Made by a program: the position numbers and the translations under genes
In this document: positions 58,258 to 64,000 of the stretch, one piece after another
Layout: every line of letters begins with the position of its first letter
How positions within the stretch are numbered: position 1 is the first letter of the stretch
Assembly (NCBI GenBank): GCA_016776605.1
Contig: JADHTB010000002.1
Coordinates: 194,842-258,841, forward strand
Source: Alphaproteobacteria bacterium
Lineage (GTDB): Bacteria > Pseudomonadota > Alphaproteobacteria > GCA-2731375
DNA length: 64,000 bases
Reading direction: 5' to 3'
Notes under the pieces: generated by a model
What the model was told of the DNA's origin: nothing
What the model saw: only the letters and a program-made list of their open reading frames with translations
Database searches by the model: none

Positions 58258-59142
58258 CTAATCCTGCTTCAGGGCGGTGAGGTCTAAGTGGCCCTGGGAT
58301 ACGGGCGGACACCAGAAATAGCTGCCGGAAATCGGACGGCTGAAACGAAACAGGCCGTCTAGGACGTTGTCCTCCTGTCCGGTCATTCGGCCCAGTTGCG
58401 CCTCGAACGGATCGAGCGATTTTCCGAATGCAACGAAAACCAGACCTTCTCCGCTGGCATCCGCCCATGGCAACGAACGGCGAAGGACGAAGGCCTCGGG
58501 AGAGAAACTTTCCTGCGCCGTCCGCTTGACGTGGGCCGAAATCGGGGCGTCATCAAGTTCCTGATTGTCGCTTTGGCGGCGCCCGATTATGTTATCCCGG
58601 TCGTCCTGGGGCAATCCCTCGAAATGCGCTAGATCATGTACCCATTGTTGGGTCGCGACGAAAGAGGAGCCATCCAGCCCGGCGCCCGCGCCTTCGACGA
58701 TCGCCGCGGCGATTGCCGCGTCGCCTTCCGGATTTTCGGTGCCATCCACATAGCCGGTCAAATCCAGTCCTTGATCATACTTGAAACCATCCACCAACCG
58801 CTCGCGGCGAAAGGCCGGCCCCAGCAGGTGGCTGACCGCGCGGGCCGTATGGGTGATCCGTCCCCGGTCGCTGCCCCTGATCCAGCACCAGATGTCGGCC
58901 TGGGTGGACGGAATTTCGCAACCCGGCCCACTCAGGCTGGGGAACGGGCGCAGTCCCGCAATCGAATGGCCCAGCCCCTGAACCAGACCCGGCCCGATGC
59001 CGATGACTATTTCCTCATCGAGAGAGAGCGTTGCAAGGTCGCCCAGGACGGGGCGCAAATCCATATCAGGAACCGCACGAAACTCCAGATAGCGCGAAAA
59101 ACTTGGAACCGGCGCAAGAATTCCAGCCTGGGGTTTGCTCAT
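58258..59142 (-). CDS. Dyp-type heme peroxidase (YfeX-like)
   Basis: 294-aa dye-decolorising peroxidase. The signature GxxDG appears as TGYVDGTENPEGD near residue 130; the proximal heme His is in DAPISAHVKRT near 200; and the C-terminal FGKSLDPFEAQLGRM and ISGSYFWCPP fit the class. There is no signal peptide, so it should act in the cytoplasm. It converges with cueR at a gap of 10 bases. Confidence 0.92.
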   Translation of the reverse strand: MSKPQAGILAPVPSFSRYLEFRAVPDMDLRPVLGDLATLSLDEEIVIGIGPGLVQGLGHSIAGLRPFPSLSGPGCEIPSTQADIWCWIRGSDRGRITHTARAVSHLLGPAFRRERLVDGFKYDQGLDLTGYVDGTENPEGDAAIAAAIVEGAGAGLDGSSFVATQQWVHDLAHFEGLPQDDRDNIIGRRQSDNQELDDAPISAHVKRTAQESFSPEAFVLRRSLPWADASGEGLVFVAFGKSLDPFEAQLGRMTGQEDNVLDGLFRFSRPISGSYFWCPPVSQGHLDLTALKQD

Positions 59143-59169
59143 TTCAGTGGCTCCAAATGGATGCTCAGG

Positions 59170-60036
59170 TTAGGCCGAAACCCGTTCGGCGATGGATAAG
59201 ATCCGGTTCATCTCGCGCAGGACCGGTTTTTCGATCAACTTGCCATCGACCACCACCAGACCGGTGTCGGCATCGGCGAAGGCCTGCAGGATTTTCTTTG
59301 CCTTGGCGATGGCGGCGGCATCGGGCGTGAAGGCGCGGTTGAGAATGGCGATTTGTTTGGGATGGACCGAGCCTTTGCCACTGAAACCAAGATCCCGCGC
59401 CAGACAGGCCTCGGTCTCCATGCCGTCAAGATCTTCCAAATCCAGATAAGGCACATCGATGGCATCAATGCCGGCGCCCGCCGCCGCATGCGCCACGCGG
59501 GAGCGGGCATAGAGCAACGGCTCCCAAGCATTCTTGCAGCGAAGCTCGGCCGCCATGTCGACGCCGCCAAAAAACAATGCGTCGATACGCGGGCTGGCCT
59601 GGGCGATTTCATAGGCCGCTTCCAGGCCCGCATTGGTCTCGATAATAATATGCAGCCGCGTATCGTGCCCACGCTCGGTCAGGATATCATCCAGCCAGAC
59701 GACCTCATCGGGCGTCATCACTTTCGGCAACATCAGGGCGGGGGGCGGTGTATCGGTGGCAAGAACCGCCTGGACATCGGCCAGCCCAAACGCGGTTCTA
59801 AGGCAGTTGATGCGGACAATGCGTTCCACGCCATCATCGGCCTGGGGGCCGGCAAAAAGCGCCAATCCCCTTTCGCGCGCGGTGGCCTTGTCCTTTGGTG
59901 CGATGCCGTCTTCCAGTTCCACACAGACGATATCGGTACCGCAGGCCAGCGCCTTAGGGAACATCGCGGGCTGCAAACCAGGTGAAAAAATAAAACTGCG
60001 GCGTGGCCGAACCACGCGTTCGATGGCATCACTCAT
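59170..60036 (-). CDS. CitE/HpcH-type CoA-ester lyase
   Basis: 288-aa TIM-barrel protein similar to citrate lyase beta chain and malyl/citramalyl-CoA lyase. [33 protein letters not shown] (metal Glu/Asp), [15 protein letters not shown] and [10 protein letters not shown] are the family motifs, and [18 protein letters not shown] is the usual C-terminal loop. It could split a (3S)-hydroxyacyl-CoA such as malyl- or citramalyl-CoA. Its ATG overlaps the stop of the LsrF-like gene by 4 bases. Confidence 0.9.
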   Translation of the reverse strand: MSDAIERVVRPRRSFIFSPGLQPAMFPKALACGTDIVCVELEDGIAPKDKATARERGLALFAGPQADDGVERIVRINCLRTAFGLADVQAVLATDTPPPALMLPKVMTPDEVVWLDDILTERGHDTRLHIIIETNAGLEAAYEIAQASPRIDALFFGGVDMAAELRCKNAWEPLLYARSRVAHAAAGAGIDAIDVPYLDLEDLDGMETEACLARDLGFSGKGSVHPKQIAILNRAFTPDAAAIAKAKKILQAFADADTGLVVVDGKLIEKPVLREMNRILSIAERVSA

Positions 60037-60923
60037 GAGTTTTCCAGATCGCTTTTTAAATCTTGATACATCTGCAAGGCATCAGCGGTACTTGCGTTGT
60101 GGTGAACCACCGCACCGACGGCCTGGATCATCGCCACGGGGCTGTCGGATTGGAAGATATTGCGGCCCATATCGACGCCGGCGGCACCCTGGTCAATGGC
60201 CCGAAAGGCCATGTCCAGCGCCTCGCCCTCGGGCAATTTCTTGCCGCCCGCGATGACGATGGGGACGGGACAACCCGCCACCACCCGCGCGAAGCCCTCT
60301 TCGATGAAATAGCTCTTCACATAATGGGCGCCGATTTCGGCCGCGATGCGGGTGGCCAGGCCGAAATAACGGGCATCCCGCACCATATCGGCGCCAACCC
60401 CGGTGACGGCCAGGGTGGGGATGCCATAGCGGCTGCCCGTATCGATCAACTTCACCACATTGGCGATGGATTTATGCTCGAACTCCGCCCCAATGTAGAC
60501 TTGCGCCGTGATGGCGGCGGCGTTCAGGCGGATGGCGTCCTCGATATCCACCGCGACCAGTTCGTTGGACAATTCCGACAGGATGCTTTGCCCGGCGGAA
60601 GAGCGCAGCACCACGGGTTTGTTGGCGGTCGGCGAGATACAGCTGCGTAGGGCGCCCCGCGTACACATCAGCACATCGGCATGCGGGATCAGCGGTGGGA
60701 TCGCCAGGTCCATGCGTTCAATGCCGGTGGTCGGGCCCTGAAAATAACCGTGATCGAAGGCCAGCATCACCGTGCGCCCGGACTTGGGGTTGAAGATCCG
60801 CGACAGGCGGTTCTGCATGCCCCAATCCAGGGCGTTGGAACCTTTCAGAAAAAACGGCTCGTTCCTGGCTGGCCTATCCAGGCCAAAATCCTTGCCTTCC
60901 CTGATATCATCAAGATCCGCCAT
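60033..60923 (-). CDS. LsrF-like class I aldolase/thiolase
   Basis: 296-aa TIM-barrel aldolase. The N-terminal [25 protein letters not shown] and the Schiff-base Lys region [14 protein letters not shown], with [12 protein letters not shown] and [12 protein letters not shown], match LsrF, which cleaves a phosphorylated AI-2 derivative in enterics. No lsrK, lsrR or transporter is nearby, so AI-2 turnover is doubtful; the family has other 2-oxo/beta-diketone substrates. ATG 60923 is preferred; the extended frame has no ribosome site. Coupled to the CitE-type lyase. Confidence 0.82.
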   Translation of the reverse strand: MADLDDIREGKDFGLDRPARNEPFFLKGSNALDWGMQNRLSRIFNPKSGRTVMLAFDHGYFQGPTTGIERMDLAIPPLIPHADVLMCTRGALRSCISPTANKPVVLRSSAGQSILSELSNELVAVDIEDAIRLNAAAITAQVYIGAEFEHKSIANVVKLIDTGSRYGIPTLAVTGVGADMVRDARYFGLATRIAAEIGAHYVKSYFIEEGFARVVAGCPVPIVIAGGKKLPEGEALDMAFRAIDQGAAGVDMGRNIFQSDSPVAMIQAVGAVVHHNASTADALQMYQDLKSDLENS

Positions 60924-61122
60924 GACTGCTTCCTTTACGGCTAATTTTTCTGATTGTAGTGCGGACAGGGGGCAAGGACGTAATGATTTCTGCCCATTCC
61001 CGGCCATTCAGGGCGCAATTGTCATGGATCCGGGCTGCCAGGGGTCTGTCGTCACTGCCGCGGGCGCTGGGCGTAATCGCCGTCCCGCAGGTCAGCCACA
61101 TCGGAGATGCGGCGCCAACTCA

Positions 61123-61212
61123 TCGAAAATGCTCAGGTCTTTAGAATTTAGAGCAATTTTTCCATTCACTTAGAATCGCTTCGCGATACTCATTAATTCG
61201 AAAATTGTTCTA
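61123..61212. repeat. Dispersed element E7, truncated extended form
   Basis: About 90 bases from GAAAATGCTCAGGTC to AAAATTGTTCTA; the first 12 or so bases of the expected 103 are missing or altered. Stem AGAATCGC/GCGATACT is slightly degenerate. The right TA (61211-61212) makes the TAG stop codon of sufA on the minus strand. The rest of the gap from 60924 shows no gene. Confidence 0.8.
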
Positions 61213-61557
61213 GGCGACGCGGAAACTTTCGCCACAGCCGCAACGGTCGGCTTCATTGGGATTTGTGAAGACAAAGGTGGATTGGAACTTGTCGACTTTA
61301 AAGTCCATTTCCGCGCCGATCAGGAACATGATGGCCGTGGGATCGATGAAGACCTTCACGCCGTCGGTTTCCACTTCTTCCTCGAAGCGCTTTTTTTCCT
61401 TGGCGTATTCGACCTCGTACATGAGTCCAGAACAGCCGCCCGTCTTGACGCCGACCCGAAGGGCCAGCACGTCACCGCCGCTGCGCGCCATCAATTCCTT
61501 GGCGCGTGCCACGGCGGCTGTCGTCATCGTAAGTACCGGTGGTCGTTCCATGACCAT
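61210..61557 (-). CDS. sufA: Iron-sulfur cluster assembly A-type carrier
   Basis: 115-aa HesB/IscA/SufA-family carrier. The three Cys that bind the cluster or iron are in VKTGGCSGLMYEVEY and the C-terminal RCGCGESF. It is the last gene of the suf run. Start ATG 61557; a second ATG 6 bases on may be used. Its final codon runs into element E7 (GTC GCC TAG). Confidence 0.93.
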   Translation of the reverse strand: MVMERPPVLTMTTAAVARAKELMARSGGDVLALRVGVKTGGCSGLMYEVEYAKEKKRFEEEVETDGVKVFIDPTAIMFLIGAEMDFKVDKFQSTFVFTNPNEADRCGCGESFRVA

Positions 61558-61610
61558 AATTCCCTATTCCCCAATAGCCCCAATTTTGCCGCTGTTACCT
61601 TGATATAAGC

Positions 61611-62027
61611 TTAAAACATATCCAATTCGACCCGGGCGGCTTCCGACATCATGGACATATCCCACGGCGGATCCCAGACCAGTTCAACGATGACCTCGCC
61701 CACGCCCTCCGCCTCGGATACCGTGCGGGCCAGATGGCCGGGCAAGATGCCGGCAACAGGACAGCCCGGCGCCGTCAAGGTCATCTGAATGTCGACATTG
61801 CCGTCCTGTCCGACCTTGTAGTCATAGATCAAACCCAGTTCGAAGATGTTGACGGGAATTTCCGGGTCGTAGACCTCCCGCATGGCATCGATCACCGCCG
61901 CCTCGGAGGCCACGGCGGCACCCTCGGCCAAGGGGCTGCCGGCGCGGGCCTTGCCGTCCTCGTCCAGCTCCGGTCCATTTAAATGGCCAAATGGGTTCGC
62001 TGACCCGTAGAAATCCATATCCGACAT
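61611..62027 (-). CDS. sufT: SufT-type (MIP18/DUF59) Fe-S maturation protein
   Basis: 138-aa MIP18-family protein. MREVYDPEIPVNIFELGLIYDYKVG and MTLTAPGCPVAGILPG with its conserved Cys are the diagnostic segments, and VELVWDPPWDMSMMSEAARVELDMF is the usual end. SufT helps mature Fe-S proteins when demand is high. The N-terminal 40 residues are a variable tail. It lies between sufE and sufA in the operon. Confidence 0.94.
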   Translation of the reverse strand: MSDMDFYGSANPFGHLNGPELDEDGKARAGSPLAEGAAVASEAAVIDAMREVYDPEIPVNIFELGLIYDYKVGQDGNVDIQMTLTAPGCPVAGILPGHLARTVSEAEGVGEVIVELVWDPPWDMSMMSEAARVELDMF

Positions 62028-62042
62028 CTTTATTCCCTAACT

Positions 62043-62483
62043 TTAATCGGCTGCGTCCGCACGATCCGCTTGTAAACTTAACTTTTGCATATGTTTCAAC
62101 ATCGCCATCATGCCGACCTGGCGCTGCATGGTCAGCGCGCCCAGGTTCAGGCCACGGACGTGATCGATGGTAATATCGGCCAGTTCAGCGCTGGTCAGAC
62201 CACTGAATGAACCGGTCATCATGGATACCAGGCCCTTGACGATGATGGCATCGCTTTGACCCCGAAAATTGTGCCTGTCGCCGTCGTGACCATGAACGAT
62301 CCAGACCTTGGACATACAGCCGTGCATCTGATGGGCATCGTCCATGGCTTCGGCCGGGAAGGGGGTCTGGTCGGCCCGCTTGCCAATATCGATGATGTAT
62401 TCAAAGCGGCTCTCTTCGTCGAGTATCTCCAACGCTTCGACGTATTCGTTGTATTGAGCCAATTTTTCGGCGGCTATGGTCAT
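62043..62483 (-). CDS. sufE: Cysteine desulfurase-activating protein SufE
   Basis: 146-aa sulfur acceptor. The persulfide Cys is in QMHGCMSKVWI (near residue 58), and LSMMTGSFSGLTSAELADI with the C-terminal helix GALTMQRQVGMMAMLKHM are SufE features. It takes sulfane sulfur from SufS and passes it to the SufBCD scaffold. ATG 62483 fits the family; an upstream frame start overlaps sufS. Confidence 0.95.
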   Translation of the reverse strand: MTIAAEKLAQYNEYVEALEILDEESRFEYIIDIGKRADQTPFPAEAMDDAHQMHGCMSKVWIVHGHDGDRHNFRGQSDAIIVKGLVSMMTGSFSGLTSAELADITIDHVRGLNLGALTMQRQVGMMAMLKHMQKLSLQADRADAAD

Positions 62484-62502
62484 GATTTTACCTAAAGCCC
62501 CC

Positions 62503-63771
62503 TCAGCCAAACAGGGTCCGGGCCCGTTCCAGGGCGCTGATCATGGTATCGATTTCCGCGGTGGTATTGTACATCGCCAACGAGGCGCGCACGGTGCCAT
62601 CGACGCCCAGGCGGGCCATCAACGGTTCGGCGCAATGCTGCCCAACCCGCACGGCGACGCCGGCGCGGTCCAGGGTGGCGGCGGTATCAAAGGGGTGGAT
62701 GCCTTGTTGAATGAATGACAGGATCGCCGCTTTTTCGGGCGCCGTGCCGAACAATTGAATATCGGGCATCGCCGTCAGGCGTTCCGTGGCATAGGCCAGT
62801 AGCGATGCTTCGTGCGCCGTTATTGCCTCCATGCCGATGGCCGAGACATAGTCGATCGCGGCGCCCAGGCCGATGGCCTCGACAATGGGCGGGGTACCGG
62901 CCTCGAACCGATAGGGTGGTTCCTGGTAGGTGGTTTTCTCGAACGTCACCGTGGCGATCATGTCGCCGCCGCCCTGATAGGGGGGCATCTGCGCCAACAA
63001 TTCGGCCTTGCCGTACAACACGCCGATGGCATTGGGGCCATACAGCTTGTGCCCGGTAAAGACGTAGAAATCCGCGTCCAGGGCCTGGACATCAACAATG
63101 CCGTGAACCACGGCCTGGCTGCCATCCAATAATACCGGAATACCGCGGTCATGGGCCAGACGCACGATCTCCGCCGCCGGCGTAATGGTGCCCAGAACGT
63201 TGGAGCAATGGGTGATCGCCACAAGCTTGGTGTTGCCATCCAGCAAGGCGGCATAGGCGTCCATATCCAGGACGCCGGTATCGTCTATGGGCGCGACCTT
63301 TAGCTCAATGCCTTTTTCATCGCGCAACATTTGCCAGGGCACGATGTTGGCGTGGTGCTCCATGGCGCTGACCACGACGCCATCGCCCTGGCCCAGGAAT
63401 TTCCGGCCATAGGTGGCGGCCACAAGGTTTATCGCCTCGGTCGTGTTACGGGTGATAACGATCTGGTTTTCCGACGGCGCATTGATAAAGCGGGCAATTG
63501 TCTCGCGCACCCCTTCATAGCGGTCGGTCAGGGTCTGGCTAAGATAATGCGCCCCACGGTGGACGTTGGTGTATTCGTTTTCCAATACCTGGGTCATGGC
63601 ATCGATCACGGCGTGCGGCTTCTGCGCCGAGGCGCCGCTGTCGAAATAGACCAATGGTTTGCCATGGATCTGCCGGCTTAGAATGGGAAAATCCTGGCGT
63701 ATCCGGTCCACATCGAAGCCGCCCGCCAGATTGTGGCCGGCGCGGCCGGTGGGTTGTCCAAGCGCATTCAT
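62503..63771 (-). CDS. sufS: Cysteine desulfurase SufS
   Basis: 422-aa group II desulfurase. YFDSGASAQKPHAVIDA, EHHANIVPWQ, the PLP Lys in YVFTGHKLYGPNAIG (near residue 238) and the active-site Cys in RVGQHCAEPLMAR (near 372) are seen. ATG 63771 overlaps the sufD stop by 4 bases (ATGA); an ATG at 63783 is an alternative. It provides persulfide to SufE. Confidence 0.97.
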   Translation of the reverse strand: MNALGQPTGRAGHNLAGGFDVDRIRQDFPILSRQIHGKPLVYFDSGASAQKPHAVIDAMTQVLENEYTNVHRGAHYLSQTLTDRYEGVRETIARFINAPSENQIVITRNTTEAINLVAATYGRKFLGQGDGVVVSAMEHHANIVPWQMLRDEKGIELKVAPIDDTGVLDMDAYAALLDGNTKLVAITHCSNVLGTITPAAEIVRLAHDRGIPVLLDGSQAVVHGIVDVQALDADFYVFTGHKLYGPNAIGVLYGKAELLAQMPPYQGGGDMIATVTFEKTTYQEPPYRFEAGTPPIVEAIGLGAAIDYVSAIGMEAITAHEASLLAYATERLTAMPDIQLFGTAPEKAAILSFIQQGIHPFDTAATLDRAGVAVRVGQHCAEPLMARLGVDGTVRASLAMYNTTAEIDTMISALERARTLFG

Positions 63772-64000
63772 GCCGCCATCCAAGCCGCGACCAGGCCGGT
63801 CATAAGCCCGCGCACCGCGTCATCGCTGATCTTGTCTATGGTTTCGACGATAAATGCCGTCATCAATAGCTGCCGTGCCTCGGCCTCGGGAATACCGCGT
63901 GAACGCAGATAGAACAGACCGGTTTCATCCAACTCGCCGGCGGTCGCGCCGTGGCTGCATTTGACATCGTCGGCCAGGATTTGCAATTCCGGCTTGCTGT
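63768..64000 (-). CDS. sufD: SufD scaffold subunit, C-terminal part
   Basis: Partial gene entering from the right edge; only the last 77 or so residues are visible. SKPELQILADDVKCSHGATAGELDETGLFYLRSRGIPEAEARQLL is the well-known SufB/SufD C-terminal signature; the order before sufS and the C-terminal GLVAAWMAA favour SufD. It forms the SufBC2D complex that assembles Fe-S clusters. The rest is outside the window. Confidence 0.93.
   Translation of the reverse strand, partial: SKPELQILADDVKCSHGATAGELDETGLFYLRSRGIPEAEARQLLMTAFIVETIDKISDDAVRGLMTGLVAAWMAA

Noticed and set aside
60033..60923. AI-2 quorum-signal processing operon
   Set aside because: Only the LsrF-like protein is present; no lsrK, lsrR, lsrG or transport genes are visible.
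1..64000. tRNA, rRNA or CRISPR features
   Set aside because: No cloverleaf with GTTCRANNC loop, no rRNA signature and no regularly spaced direct repeats were recognised when reading the intergenic regions.

Overview
The window looks like a GC-rich chromosomal segment of an alphaproteobacterium, probably of the Rhodospirillales type. The evidence is a sufD-sufS-sufE-sufT-sufA operon, a purC-purS-purQ-purL operon running into bolA and grxD, an isolated rpsD, a copA-cueR pair and several CaiB/BaiF CoA-transferases. The taxonomic placement is inference from gene content; no rRNA or tRNA gene is present to test it.

Layout. 0-5.4 kb: end of a thiolase-like gene, then cysS, cimA, trmJ and rpsD with a clear promoter and a strong terminator. 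5.4-7.7 kb: a Gly/Ser-repeat lipoprotein, a broken IS200-type transposase, a DUF2938-like membrane protein and an EamA exporter. 7.7-23 kb: an F420 island with npdG, cofE, cofD, cofC and fbiC in one run. Around it lie five luciferase-like (LLM) oxidoreductases, RidA, an SDR, a Tat-exported superoxide-reductase-like protein, an LDH2-type dehydrogenase and a Rieske oxygenase; a sixth LLM gene lies at 28.7 kb. 23.3-28.5 kb: a signalling block with an alpha-oxoamine-synthase-like enzyme translationally coupled to a receiver, facing a six-TM histidine kinase, a second receiver and an ATPase-receiver protein without a recognisable phosphoacceptor domain. 29.7-35.4 kb: MaoC hydratase, M15-like protein, Cys/Met-metabolism PLP enzyme, queF, rhodanese, phosphoesterase and pentapeptide-repeat protein. 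35.4-45.3 kb: an AT-rich patch, an overlapping operon (M81 peptidase, threonine-synthase-like, AstE-like, AbrB-type membrane protein), NAD kinase, two CaiB transferases and a 3-hydroxyisobutyrate-dehydrogenase-like protein. 45.5-49.8 kb: a glycosyltransferase and the four dTDP-rhamnose genes, flanked by related direct repeats. 50-64 kb: housekeeping operons (pur/bolA/grxD, copper efflux, Dyp peroxidase, CitE/LsrF-like pair, suf).

How it fits together. FbiC makes the deazaflavin FO, CofC and CofD add the phospho-lactyl (or related) side chain, CofE adds glutamate, and NpdG couples F420 to NADPH. The LLM proteins are the obvious candidate F420 or FMN users, and neighbouring CoA-active enzymes, SDR, LDH2 and Rieske proteins suggest oxidative catabolism of a substrate that the sequence does not identify.

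The most unusual structure is a family of short non-coding elements, seven sites in the window, with terminal inverted repeats and apparent TA target duplication. Six neighbouring genes, at five of the seven sites, take their TAG stop codon from the element's end. One site shows one element inserted in another, and one element sits exactly between two convergent genes and supplies both stops.
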